From positions 19,094,001-19,158,000 of the forward strand of contig NC_079878.1 in assembly GCF_029227915.1 (NCBI RefSeq): a stretch of 64,000 nucleotides of DNA. Direction: 5' to 3'. Shown piece by piece: positions 12,601-25,101 of this stretch; positions within the stretch are counted from its first letter, which is position 1, and every line of letters starts with the position of its first letter. A program made the position numbers and the translations under genes. The notes beneath the pieces were generated by a model. It was not told the DNA's origin, did no database searches, and saw nothing but the letters and a program-made list of their open reading frames with translations. The DNA comes from Hydractinia symbiolongicarpus. Its lineage: Eukaryota > Cnidaria > Hydrozoa > Anthoathecata > Hydractiniidae.

Positions 12601-15600
12601 TTTGAAGAGATCAAATGTAGAAATGGAAGAGGTATAAAAAATTGTTTGGTGTTATAGTGCATGGTGTTTTTAAACACGCTAGTTATATTTTGTTACTTTT
12701 TTAAATAATTTGTACTGCAGATGATATGAAATTAAGTCTTTCTAATTCAATCTATTTTATGTTAGCAAAGAATTGCTGATGTGCCATATGCCCACTTCAG
12801 CAATTGTTGAGTGTGGATGTGAATTATATAGGCTGAAATTAAACAAATGCAGAAAAAAATTGTTGTTATTTTTAAGAAAGATTCAATGTTTCCAGCTTAT
12901 TGTGTTGATGGGCATCTGCAAAACCTTTTTTTGGCAACATAACCAAGTGAAATAAATTTTCTGGTAAAGATTTTGAGAAAATAGTTACAGTTCTGATGTT
13001 TTATTGATGGTTACTGCCAAATAATATTAGATTTTCATTCTTATATTGCCCAATGGTCAAAAGATTTTTAATACAGAAAATGAATGAACAACATTTATTG
13101 AATATGTAATGGTCTAACAGCAAAGGAATGCTAATTCATTGCACAAACAAAAGAAAATAAGTTTAAGCTATGTTAAGAGGAAGACTTAACTTGAAGTTAG
13201 CCAGGTAATTGCAAAAGTTTCCCCATGTGCTTTTCACCTTCTTATAGATTTTAAACAAAGAGTTTATTTTGCACAAAAACTGGTGACTCGTTCATTTTTC
13301 AAAATGTAAAAAAATTGTTGATGATGTTTTATTCTTTCTGAGAGAAAAAAAAATTCATTCTTAAAATAAACCATCCACATAAAAATAAACTGAAATTAAC
13401 TTTTACACTGCCACGTTGAATATTTTTCACCCTACTGCTACACATGAATTAATGTTAATAGGTTTTAAGGGTATATTATTTGGAGTCAAAATGGTTAACT
13501 ATGTTTCATGTTCATTATGCTCCATATTATCTAGCTCTCTGATTATATTTGTTTAAGGAATTAGCTGATGATAAATCAACGAAGGTTCATTTTATTAAAT
13601 GTCATTGTCCCTTTGAAGTTTTGAAGTACTATGCTGAAGAACTTTCTTTCAAGGCTCCGTTAGAAGTAAGTTGATGTTTTCTTTTAAAGTGCTTAAACAT
13701 ATGATGCTTTAATATATGATTAAAATAACATATGACATGTGACATGCTTCACAAATGAATGATTAAACTTATTAGACACTTATGCACGTTAAAGTTACTT
13801 GATTCCTTTTTGTTTTGTAGAGAAGAAAAACAGATAAAGTTAATTGGTCAGAAAGAATGTTAAATAAGTTTCATTTGCCAAATCCATTCTATGAGGTCAT
13901 TCCGAATCATCCTCCAGATTACTTCACAGCTACTTTTCAGGGTGATAAATTCCATTTGTAAGTTTTTTTGTATGTGTTGCCGTTTTAAAAAGAATTCAGT
14001 AATAAATTTGTCATGCTAACACTTTCTAGGTGCTTTATGCGTAAGGCTGGTTTATAAATTACTATTCTAACTGACCCATGATCCATGGGATGGATGGTTG
14101 GATATAATGACGTTTTTTAATGACAGCACCCATAAATAATGCTTGTAAATAGCATTTTTTTAAGTCAAATTATGACAATTTATATTTCGTGAAAATATCA
14201 GGTTAAAATAAGTTTAAATGACATGAATAAGGTCTTGAATGTTATCCTTGATGAATCAGATATAGAAAAGGATGAGACTGATATTGATTCTGATTGATAA
14301 TATGAAATGACGGTTAACCATTAATTTTTTAGCCAGAAATTGTTAAACCTGTACCACACCAACTTAGATAATTTTAACAAAAACAAAACTTAAAAAATTA
14401 AATTATAAATAAGTACTCGCGAAAAATTTAGAGAAGCTAAATTCGTGACATTTAATCCTCGTGAAAATTTTAAAAAAGGCCTCATTCGCGAAAATAAATC
14501 CACACGGAAATTTTAAGAACAACATTTTTTTCTACATCTTTTTTTTCTTTTTTCATAGAATTCTGTAAGTCATGTAGAAGTTTAATCTTTTTTGTTTTTG
14601 CCTCATGCTTGCAGTATACATAAATTAATATTTACAGTCTCTGAAAGAAAAATCATTCTTGGGTTTTGAGCAGGATCCGTTTTCCTTTTTGCTTTCGGCT
14701 GTACATCAAACTGAACGTTGGCATTAGCATTCTTCTTAAAAAACTACCTGTTATTACTTAATCTTTCAGTTCACAATAGAGTTCTTGTACCATTTCTTCA
14801 TAGCGTTGCAACAGCAAATGGCCTTTAATACTGAAATGGTGACCATCACTTCACACACATTTATTTTTTTATTTGACTCGTCTTTTTTAATGGTAAAGCA
14901 GATCTGTGATGACTGTGATATAAATCTTTGTAACTTTACTATTACAGCAAATACATAGTTTCTTTACAAAAGCCATTTATTATACTTCTGACGGTAACCC
15001 CACACTCAATAAAATTATTTCCTAAAAGTTTGTGATTCACGAAAATAAACCCTCACGAATGATTAGAGAATGGTCAACTCGCGAAACAGTTGTCCACGCG
15101 AAATATTTGGAAACGACCGATTCGCGAAAATTAATCCTCACGAAATGTAATTTTATCCACTTGAGGTACAATCACAAAATAAGTTTTCTTGTATAACTGT
15201 GTAGTGCCCCACAGCCACGTCTTAACATTTTCTGTATGAAAAGAATTGGACAGTTTCACACTAAAATTTTAAGTTTGTTTTGATAAATGACACATTTATT
15301 TCGGAACTGTATAATCATAATCTTTTTTGTTTTTGTTTACAGGTTTATTGGGAGTGAGAATCCTGAAACGTATTTTACCGATACTGAAAGAACTCGTGTT
15401 TGTTATGAAATACTTGAGACTGCGCCTTACGGTAGAAGGCAAAAAGGGGAAATTGGTAACTATGATACTCTGTGTTCTTTGTTCTTATTATTATTTTAGA
15501 GATAGAAATCAGCATTGAACAAGAATACACTCTCATAAGCATGCATCTACATTACTTATTGTTTTATTGTCGTGCATAAAAGTACACCTAAAAACGTCTA

Positions 15601-18600
15601 TGTTGTATTTCAATCTTGAATATTTGACTTTTTTCTGAACAGGAATTGAACGTCTTGTTTCTGAAGGAGTATTTACTGCAGCATATCCTCTCCATGTGGG
15701 CCCCCATAAACGTCCTCGTGAGACAGGACCTGATAATCCTGGAGATGAACCACAACTTAACCAAAGACAGGTTAGAGGTTTAACATAAAATTGTTTAGAA
15801 TAGCTGGATTTATTTTATAAATCTGCACTGTTAATTTGTTAATATTTGACAATTTGTTAATAATGTCACAATTAATAATTTGGCACTGTTAATAATTTGA
15901 CAGCAACTTATTATAATAATATTTACCTAGTATATACACGCACTATACACACTAATATAATCTGCACTTTAATTGTAATGTAGATTTTAAAAATTTTCTG
16001 GGCTCGTTATGTTAAGTGGATTAGATATCAACCTCTTGATCACATCAGGTGAATATTTTTTTTGTCTTATTATGTGTCACATGAAAGTACGTGGTGTCAC
16101 CTGGCTGTTTTTTATGAATGTTTTATGCTTCCTTCGTGTTTGGGAAAAAATGTAAAATTTACCAACCTAGACATTTAATAGTGTGCTAAAATTAAAAAGA
16201 CAGGATTGATTGTAAAATTGCTAATAGTGAAAAATGACAAAAATGTTACTTTCATTTGGCACATTTTCATTTTTTCTTGCTTATGTTGATTACTGCTTTT
16301 TCTAGATTCTCAAAATGTATTGGGGGAAGTGGGGCAAATGGCTGAAATACCAGCCTCTTGATCATATCAGGTAATATCCACAGCCCCACACCTCTTTACA
16401 TTTCTTTTAAATTTTTACTATCTGGAAATTTGAAGCACAATTAATATTTTAGCGAAATAAAAATTTTGGATTTTTTTTTAGGGAATACTTTGGTGAAAAA
16501 ATAGGATTGTATTTTGCATGGCTTGGTAAGTACTATGTTTCACCAATTTGTCCTCCATATATCATTTGTAAATACTTATGAGGTTATTTTTACATCTGTA
16601 GGTCAGTACACTGCATGGCTTTTACTACCATCTTTTGTTGGATTATTAGTATTTATTTATGGACTAGCAACAATTAACTCACCTGATAACAGAGACGCGT
16701 ATGTATACTACAGTATATCATTTCCCAATACTATTTTTTTGTTCCTTAGTGCAATTTTCTTTTCAACGTTTGTTAACAGCAAATTAAGTAAGTAATCGCT
16801 CACTGTTTCTGTCAGTGTATGTTAATTAATAATATGATGACTCTCTAGTTAACGGACAAAAAGTAATTGTACTGGCAAAACCATGCTCAAATACTTTAGA
16901 ATAGGCTTATTTAGCAAGAAGACACAAATGTCAGGCTTCCGTAAAAATTTATATTGAATTTATGATAAGCTAATGTGTTAAAAAATTAAAAAAACATGCC
17001 AGCTTTTCAAGGTCTACGAGAATTGCGTGAAGCTATTCTTATTCCGTGTGCCTTTAATGCGATTGATGATGAAGAATATTTCTTGCTAACTGAATTATAT
17101 ATGTCGAGAGAGCTTTCCCCTTATTGAGATTTTTTTAAATTTAATATAAAATTATGGGATGAACAACGTTGCTTAACTGTTTGCAAAGAACAGTGTGCTT
17201 GGAAATAGAAGGGTTGTGTATTTTTCTAAAACGTTTAGCATTTCCCTGCAGATACATTGATATGGTGTCTAGTTTTGGTACCCTACTGAGTTATTCTTCA
17301 TATACAAATTTGTGTTAGACCTTGTGTATGAGCATCATAATCACATATAACAATTATGGAGCCAAGATTTTTTACAGCGAGCCATACGGCAGCAATATGC
17401 AGATGCACTAAACCAAAATGGTGCATCCCTGCAAAATTGTTTTAGTTTTGATGATGGGACTGTTGTAAGGATAGATAGCCCTCAACAAAATCAAAGAGTG
17501 TGTTACAATGGCCATAAACGTGTGCATGCTTTAAAGTTGTAAAGCATTGCTTTTTACCAAATGGAATCTTTCTGATTTTAAATGACCGTTTGAAGGCAAG
17601 CAAGATGAAAGTACTGTGCGGAACAAATCTGGGACACTGCTAGACCCTTAGGACATGCATGGTATAACGGTCAAGTACTCTGCATATATGGAGACCTTGG
17701 TTAATCACTTTCACCAGCTCAACAAAATACCAAAAAAAGCTATGAGTGAAGTACGAGTGCCAGCAGAATATTTATTTGATAATGTAAAAAAATTCTTTAA
17801 ATTTGTTGATTACAAACGACACAATTGGTTACAGTCCGGTCGAGAAGACGGTGCTCGTGTGTATTGCATAATGCATGTATATGCTTTTATGGAAACATGA
17901 CCTCCAGCTATTTTGAAGAGGAGCCACCATCACTACAAGAATATTTTCAATAAATAGATCTATCTATAACTTTGAACAAATTTTACATATAAATATCTTG
18001 AGTAAACATCGTCATAAACATCCGGAAATGCTGTTGCTGTTAATTTATAAGCTGTAAAATATTTCTTTGTTGATCAGCTTGATGTACAGTTGTTTTTGAC
18101 GCAAAAATTCTATACTTTCTGAAGTTGACTTCTAATGTTTTAAATAACATTCATCGCTTTGTTCAATCAAATCTTGAAATAAAATTTCATATTCAGTTGG
18201 TTGACCTCCAATTCCTGACCTTACATATCTCTTACATATCTTAAGCTCACAAAATATCATTTTAGTTCAGAATTGCTGCAATATTTTGTCAGGCTTGACT
18301 TCAGATTTTTAAGGAAAACATTCACTAGCTGCCCTTTGTCGCATTAACTCCAAATTGCATAAGTTTTTTTAAGAAATTTTGTCGTGTACGCAACTTTGCA
18401 AAATAAGACGCGGTAAAACACCTTGATCTCCAGTCCCTTCCCGCGTTTACCACTGACAAATGTGCGTCTTCTTGCTATATAAGACCAAAACTCTCTAAAT
18501 AACGGACAGCAGTTAGGAATGATCCTATGCGTTATTCTTTTAGGTCTTCTCTTTGTAATAGAAGCAAAGATAGATATAAAATGAAATATACAAAAGATAG

Positions 18601-21600
18601 AAATATATTTTTTATATGAACGAGTCATTGATAATGATTTATTAAATCATTTAAACTGTCTGTCCTTCTGTTTGTAGTAATTATTCCAAAGACCGACAAC
18701 TACTTTTCGAAATAATATGCGAAGGCGCACTTTAGCAGGTTTTAAGCAACAATCATGGGAAAAATTAATGAAACAAAGGTGGTTTAAAACTGTTGACTGC
18801 AAATTCGCGAATTTGCACGCATGTAGGCCTGGTAGAGCGGGTATGCAAAATTTGCTAGTAAAATTCGTTAGTGTACTAGCGCAACGAAATATTCTACGTC
18901 TGGGCCCACGAAAATCGCGAAATTTGAGAAAAATGGATGTGCAGTGCAGGTACCTTTCAAGAGTATGGATTTTACCAAATAACCACCAATAAGTCCGCTG
19001 TGAACATTGAAAAGTAAACTTAAACGAATTCAAAACGCGCGACTCTAAAATAGAAACAACAATGTCATCATTTGTGGTGTCATTTTACTATATTTTATGA
19101 TAGTAGCTACAAACAGCTAGGATTTATATATCGTTCCAATGAAATATCTAGATGTTTTATACATATGCATGTTTTAAAAACTGCCAACATTCTTCTTTTT
19201 TCAGACTTGATATTTGTAACTCGCCAAATGGTACCTACGTCATGTGTCCTCGGTGTGATGAACATATAGGATGCAAATATTGGGACTTAAAACAGAGTTG
19301 TACATTAGCAAAGGTGATTTTTTTACACGTCAGTTAGAATTTAGTTTGCAACTCCCTGCGCATGTTAGAATTTCGTTTGTAACTCCCTGCGCATGTTAGA
19401 ATTTCGTTTGTAACTCCCTGCGCATGTTAGAATTCCGTTTGTAAATCCCTGCGCATGTTAGTTATAACATGTTTTTAAATTTGTTCTTGTTAGGGTGTGT
19501 ATAGTTATGATATATTTATGACGTGTGGTACTGCCTGGTGTTCAATAATATTTCCATGTCTGTTTAGGTGTCGTATCTGTTTGACAATGCTGCCACGGTA
19601 TTCTTTGCTGTGTTTGTTTCATTTTGGGGTATGTATTCTAAAGCTGGTTAGAATTTATTGACTGTCAATGTTTTAATCCTCTTTTATGTAAGATAACATT
19701 TATTTTGCTAACTTTTAATGATGAAAGACTACATCATCTTGAAAGCTTTTGTACGAAATGCAAAGAAGTTGTTTTCTGTTGCTCTTCTTTCTCCAAAACC
19801 CATAACGAAGCAGATTTCGAAAATAGGAACAATTTGATTGCAATATGAATTAAACTTTTCCTTGTGAACTTATGTGCGCTCAACTCATGTAGACTAATAT
19901 AACAAGGGAAGTTTTTAACACTCAACTATAAAAGGTTGGCATGATGAAAAATGGAATACAACTTTAAGAAGTACGTAAGATTTAAAGACTTCGTTGTTTA
20001 CTCTACTGAAACCCAGAGCCAAAATAGCTATTCACAATTACAGCAATTATCTACTTACTGACGTTTTAATAACTTTCATTCATGCATTAAATAACCATGC
20101 CGTTAGTAACTTGAAATACTGTTATTTATTATAGTTATTTTCACTTTTCATTTAGCTGTTTTTTTCTTGGAATTTTGGAAGAGGAAAGAAGTTACTCTAG
20201 CTTACCAATGGGACTGTCTGGATTATGAATCTGAAGTTGAGCGACCACGTCCCACTTTTGCAGCATTGGCACCGACTGTTGAAAGAAATCCCATCACTGG
20301 CATTCCAGAGCCGCATTTTCCAACTAAAGAGAGAGCACCAAGACTGTATTCAGGAATTTTAATCATAGTCACCATGGTAAATTTGTTAAGTTGAAGCAAA
20401 TGTAGGAAGTTTATTCTTGTTTTTTGTATGAGTAAATTTCCTAACGGTTTTTTATTTCAAAACTTTGACATGAAGCTTTTTAAAATCCATTATTGTATAA
20501 ACCATTGGGATTGACTGGATAATTCTGTTTCATTTTCTCCTTTACAGTTCTCCTTTTTCTGAGGCCACTTTTGTGTTTATCGTATCATTTTTGTCTCACT
20601 AATCTTTTCACTTTCATAGGTTTCTCTGGTCTTAATTTTCATGCTGGGTGTTATTGTGTACAAGTTGCTTGTGTATCGACCCCTAGCAAGGAATCCCTTG
20701 ACTGCTTCCAGGGCTTTACAAATTGCAAATATATCTGGTGCTGTTTGTAACTTGATATGTATCATGATCCTGTCCAGGGTAAGCATGATTGTTATTTATG
20801 ACAGGCGTGGTGGTTAACCTGAAAAGTGGTCAATGGTATGCAACTTGTTCTACTTCTTCCGGTTCATATTTTTATTTAGGTGTATGAAAAAGTTGCTTTG
20901 GCGCTGACACATTGGGGTAAGAACGCAAAAAAGTTGTATCCATTTACTTTTTTTTGGCCAATAAGCGTATTTGTCTTTTTGAATATTCTTACGCTGCTGT
21001 TGCTGTGAAAAAAATAATATAGGTTTTGTTTCTCTTTAGAAATGCATCGAACACAAACGGAATATGAAGACAATTTAACCTTCAAAGTTTTCGTTTTTCA
21101 ATTTGTGAACTTTTACGCCTCTATTTTCTATATCGCCTTTTTTAAAGGGAAGTAAGTAACTTTTTATCACTCGTTATTATGTAGTATACTTTAAAAACCT
21201 AACGCCTGTACCATACTTGTGATATTTTTAGAATGATTGGATACCCAGGGCATTACACTCAGCTATTTGGGCTCCGCATGGAAGAGGTTTGCATACATTT
21301 CATATGTTAATGGTGCATATCGAAGATGTAAGATTACTTTGAGGTATTTTCTTTTTTAGTGTGGTCCTGGTGGATGTCTTATAGAGCTTGCACAACAATT
21401 AGTTATTATTATGGTTGGTAAACAGATCATTGGAAATGTGCAAGAAGTTATGATTCCGTAAGTTACATCACCCGCCATAATTTTACGCATTTATTGGTTG
21501 ACACCGTGATTCATGACGGGAAGACACAAACAAAAAAACAGTCAAAATGCAAATGAAACGTGTTTGAAAACTCCCGCCCGTACACGTGTGTGGACATCAG

Positions 21601-23880
21601 ATTTTTATGCAACAACCAAGAATAGTTCAAACTAACAGAACAAACTTAAATCAGTGTGTCAGGAATATCTTGTTTTATGTTATCGATGATGTTAACCACG
21701 CCTTAGCAGGGTCAGTGGTTTATACTATCTTTTTTTAACTTTAGAATAATTAAGCAAAAGTTGAAAAAGCGTAAACGAGGCAAGAAAACAGTTCAAACGA
21801 AACCAAGGTGGGAGGACGATTATGAATTAGTTGAGGATGAAGGATTGTTTGCCGAGTACCTTGAAATGGGTAAGTAGTGCTATTTTTTGATGGTTTATGA
21901 AATACTTCGTTAAATAAAGTTTTTGCAACAGATAGGAACAGGAGGCTTTCGATTAAGAAATAAATTTAATAGCTAAATAAGTTAGAATGATTTTTGTTCA
22001 TAAAACAAAATGTATATGGTTTTTGTTGATGTTGGTATTCGATTTTATTGTGAAAAGAAGTCATGAGGTCAATTTCGGTCTAGTTATTTGTATTATATAT
22101 AGTGTATCGGTCAATCTTTGACAGATATTCATCATATATCTAACGATATTATAACTTAAAGAATCTTTTTTTGAAAGTAGAGTCAAACAAAAACTTCGAA
22201 AACGTCTCATATGCAAAAATTTCGCGAAATATGGGATATTGTCTTATTTGCAAAAGTAAAGTCTAGGTTTTAATTTAGTGATCCAGTTTGGTTTCATCAC
22301 AATTTTTGTGGCTGCTTTTCCGTTGGCTCCATTCTTCGCATTGGCTAACAATATCTTTGAGATTCGTATCGATTCTAATAAGTTGCTATGTGAGACGAGG
22401 CGACCAATTGCTGATCGCGCCCAAGATTTAGGAATTTGGTTTAATATTTTGGATGCGGTGGCAAAGATTGCGGTTATTTCGAACGTGAGTTCAATTTTGT
22501 CGTTTATTTTTTGTATCAGCAGTGGGTGTCTGGAGTTGTGAAATCATCTCTCAACCTCGCCATTCGTCATTTTAAAAATCATTTGTTGCAGGACGAAAAA
22601 CAAAGCATGTATCTCCTACTTGGTTTTTTTTTATTCAGGCTTTTCTAATTGCTTTCACATCAAACTTTTTACCGAAATTATTATATCGTTCCACCATATC
22701 GCCGGATGGTTCACTAGAAGGTTATTTAAATTATTCGCTAGCCACGTCACCACCAAATACCACGGATAATCCGTGCAGGTATGTTACTCTTTTTTTTTCC
22801 AGACAGCTTTTTATTCAATGATCACTAAGTCTTTGCTAACACTAATTTCAGGTATCGAGATTTCCGCGATCCTAACGGCGAGATGACGGCTTTTTATTGG
22901 CATCTGTTGGCGTTAAAGTTGGGCTTTGTTATTGTGTTTGAGGTAATTAATTTGCTTTTCTAAGGATAAGCGAATCTAAAGGAACAGAAATTATTTTCCG
23001 TTTTACTTCGAATGAACGCCCCCATTTTATTCTACCTCGTTAAACGCCCCATTTAAAGAGGCGTTAAATCGAAACATAATGCAGTCAATTTTCGCGACAG
23101 GAACTTTCATTAACATTGTACAAAATATTAGAATAAAATATGGCCGATGCTGCATTAACTTTCAGTATTATTGACGATAATGGTATTATGTTTGTATTAT
23201 TGACGATGACGGTATTATGTTTGTATTATGTAAAAATAGACATTCCACTGGCAAAAACGAAAAAAAAAGTACAAAAACATTAAAAAGCCTTTGATCATAA
23301 AACCACTGACTAGAGCTATGAAATCACCTTGCAGCTACTTTACAGATATCTTGTTTTGTCCTCTAGAAAAGAACTTAAAAAGTTTGAATATAATTGCGTA
23401 ACACTTAGTGTGCGAAACACGCAGGTACGCAAAACAGCGCTAGGTGTTATGAAAAATGCTCCCCATGTTTTAAAGAGGATGAACTGGTCTCCTTACGATA
23501 CCAAAGTGAACTCTGGGTTTTCATTAGCGTTTTCCTTAGCCATTTAATGCCCACTCAAATTTTTGAAAGTGAATTAATTCTTGGCCGAAGAAAACGTTCT
23601 TTTTAAAACGGTCGTTTTAAAACGGTCAAAACGGTCGTTCATTCTAACAGTTAATGTTATCTAGTACGCTTTTTTGCATATAAATTTTTTCTGTTAGCAT
23701 TTCGTATTCGCCACTCATAAGCTGATCGACTTTTTGGTGCCAGACATACCAGAGGAGTTAGATATAGCCATCAAGAGAGAGGCTTACAGGGCGAAGAAAG
23801 CTCTCTCAGATCACCCGTCGCTGATTGACAATTCAGAAGACGAGTTAGATGAAAAGAATATCGACATCAAAGTACGGTAA
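6607..23880 (+). CDS. ANO7: Anoctamin-7-type TMEM16 protein (911 aa)
   Basis: Exons: 6607-6813, 11481-11540, 12372-12438, 12519-12631, 13558-13665, 13821-13957, 15343-15455, 15643-15770, 15984-16048 or 16306-16370, 16482-16525, 16602-16698, 19205-19313, 19568-19628, 20156-20376, 20620-20778, 20880-20916, 21040-21151, 21232-21286, 21360-21457, 21745-21869, 22279-22484, 22639-22778, 22852-22942, 23698-23880. Every junction is AG/GT and in phase; total 2,736 nt. The start ATG has G at -3 and +4. TMEM16 proteins are ten-helix membrane dimers acting as calcium-activated channels or lipid scramblases. The anoctamin dimerisation region covers residues ~85-330. TM1 follows [13 protein letters not shown]. 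Extracellular cysteines lie in [19 protein letters not shown]. Calcium-site acidic residues: E660, E701, E704, E733, D737. [30 protein letters not shown] and VPDIPEEL resemble vertebrate ANO7 more than ANO1/4/5. Odd points: the duplicated exon 9, and Gly656 where other family members have Asn. Confidence 0.95.
6814..11480. other. ANO7 intron 1
   Basis: A 4.7-kb intron, AT-rich. It contains a short TACC run near 8270, an imperfect inverted motif around 7025-7110 (TTAGTGCGAATT versus AATTCGCACTTA) and a reverse-orientation Helitron-like remnant from 10167. Otherwise no gene or element recognised. Confidence 0.6.
10167..10690 (-). mobile_element. Helitron-like remnant, reverse orientation
   Basis: CTAG at 10167-10170 followed by TCGATAAGGCC and TTCACTTAGGCAGAAG is the reverse complement of the 3' end seen repeatedly at 44-47 kb. 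The interior contains degenerate versions of the same family's phrases (GATCAAGAAATTG, TGCTGATGTCAGCAAAG). The terminal hairpin arm is damaged and the 5' end is not clear, so the right border is approximate. The copy is older and more diverged than those in OTUD3. Confidence 0.6.
14400..15150. repeat. Dispersed TCGCGAAA-type repeat in ANO7 intron 6
   Basis: Two blocks (14415-14510 and 15030-15150) contain many copies of short phrases such as TCGCGAAAAT, CTCACGAAA and CACGCGAAA, flanking about 500 bp of ordinary sequence. A fragment around 14770-14860 reads on the - strand like a decayed exon ([18 protein letters not shown]), which I do not recognise. It looks like an old non-autonomous element. 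Its boundaries are not resolved. Confidence 0.4.
15984..16048 (+). CDS. ANO7: ANO7 alternative exon 9a
   Basis: 65 bp, bounded by TGTAATGTAG and GTGAATA. It encodes [12 protein letters not shown] followed by [10 protein letters not shown], the cytosolic segment immediately before TM1. It enters in phase 0 and leaves in phase 2, exactly like exon 9b. Both encode the conserved QPLDHIR of the family, but 9a differs in the first half (FWARYVKW against YWGKWGKW). Confidence 0.88.
16306..16370 (+). CDS. ANO7: ANO7 alternative exon 9b
   Basis: 65 bp, bounded by TGCTTTTTCTAG and GTAATA. It encodes [12 protein letters not shown] followed by [10 protein letters not shown]. Length, phases and position match exon 9a. 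Because 65 is not a multiple of three, including both exons or neither breaks the frame, so only one can be used per productive mRNA. The 9b version (tryptophans and glycines before KYQPLD) is closer to what I recall of vertebrate ANO7. Confidence 0.9.
16996..17952 (+). pseudogene. Decayed Harbinger-type (DDE_Tnp_4) transposase in ANO7 intron 11
   Basis: Scattered frames on the + strand give the order expected for a HARBI1-like nuclease: [17 protein letters not shown], then FDDGTV (first catalytic Asp region), [17 protein letters not shown], a [15 protein letters not shown]-like block, then AMSEVRV and [14 protein letters not shown] near the C-terminus, ending with a PPSLQEYF-like tail. At least four stops or frameshifts interrupt it, so it is inactive. 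The intron is 2.5 kb, the largest among the transmembrane exons, apparently because of this insertion. Terminal inverted repeats were not identified. Confidence 0.75.
19333..19463 (+). repeat. 31-bp tandem repeat, four copies
   Basis: Copies start at 19333, 19364, 19395 and 19426, with a partial fifth at 19457. Each contains TTAGAATTTCGTTTG and CTCCCTGCGCATG with few mismatches. It lies in ANO7 intron 12, directly after exon 12. Confidence 0.93.
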
Positions 23881-24689
23881 CCATGCCGACGACGTTATCC
23901 ATTGGTTGACACACAGTTTTGTGGTGGGCGCGAGTACTTATTATATTGTAAATATATTAACTAGTTTATTGTAAATATAGTAACTAGGGACGCTAAAAGA
24001 CAGGGATATAATGTTTTAAGTTAAAAAAAACAACAAATATTTAAATTGCGTGAAGACAATATTTTGAGTAATAGATACAATGTACGTAGGTGTTGTTCAG
24101 TGTTCATGCTCGTCCTGATGTTGTTGTTCGTTGTTGTTTTTTGTTTTGTAAATATCTTTATTTTTTTATGCACGTTCTCTTTAATCACCATTTTATTTTA
24201 TTAGTAATTTTTTTAAGCCTTTTTGTATTCGTCTGGGGTGTGTCGGAAATTATTTATTTTTTTATGTTGTGAGTTGTGTTCACTGAACTAAACTATCACT
24301 CGGCTTTTTCACGTCCTTTCGTTGCCACTATTTACGGTCAGCGTTATTCTAAAATTAAGCTGCGTACTCAGTTTACTGGTATATTTTCTAAAATGTTCAT
24401 CATTGTTCTTGTTTAATGAATATAAATGTACCACATTTCTGCAGTTTTTTCTTCTAACAAGATTGTTTTAGATCACCCTTAAAACTACATTTTAATACAC
24501 CTGTTTCACATTACGCGCCATTATTATTTCGCGCTAGGGAAGGGAACTGGGTTCTAAGAAGGGGTGTCTCATAAAATCTTCCTTGTGTTCTTCTTTGTTA
24601 AACTTGATAAAAACGAAGTATAAACAACACGCTTAAATTTATCTATCTGCACAAAATCTTTTATTTCAAGAATTATTTATCATGTAAAG
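23881..24689. other. ANO7 3' UTR and downstream spacer
   Basis: Sequence after the ANO7 stop codon, T-rich with several long T runs. I see no canonical AATAAA in the first 500 bp, so the polyadenylation site cannot be placed. No other gene. Confidence 0.4.
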
Positions 24690-25101
24690 TGTAAACTGTG
24701 CTGTTATTGGCTGTTCAATAGCACTAAGAAGTTGCGAAAATGGAAGAAGGAACGATGTGAAATTCACGAAGTTAACCATGAAGAATGTTTATGTCAACAA
24801 CCGTTTAGTTTGTATTGCTTTCCGAGCGTCCTTAGAAATAACCAACAGAGACAGCCTTGTATAAAAGCTATGAGAAGAATTAACCCAGATAAAAGTGACA
24901 GGGTATGCTCTGTTCATTTCGTTAATCCCTAAAGTATCTAGATCCAACACCAGAATTGGGGCACGACGCTCCTGTTACTAAAAAACCTAGGAGAGAACTA
25001 TTTCGACTATCTCTGGAAAAGTCATCTCTTGTTTCAGAAGATGTTCCCAGCAATGAAGCCGGCAAAATTCGGCTCCTAATGAATAAGAAACTGCAAATAT
25101 A
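24690..25101 (+). pseudogene. THAP-domain gene fragment, frameshifted
   Basis: The first zinc ligands (NCAVIGCS) and the rest of the C2CH finger (LRKWKKERCEIHEVNHEEC, then CFPSVLRNNQQRQ, then SDRVCSVHFV) lie in different frames, so at least one indel separates them. A third frame from about 24947 continues with LGHDAPVTKKPRRELFRLS, typical of the linker after the finger in transposon-linked THAP proteins. THAP fingers are DNA-binding modules common in P-element-like and Harbinger-like transposases. No DDE core follows. This is a dead fragment. Confidence 0.72.

Noticed and set aside
18647-19033. Overlapping ORFs of 128 and 91 codons on opposite strands in ANO7 intron 11
   Set aside because: No conserved features; sequence contains the dispersed TTCGCGAA-type repeat words.
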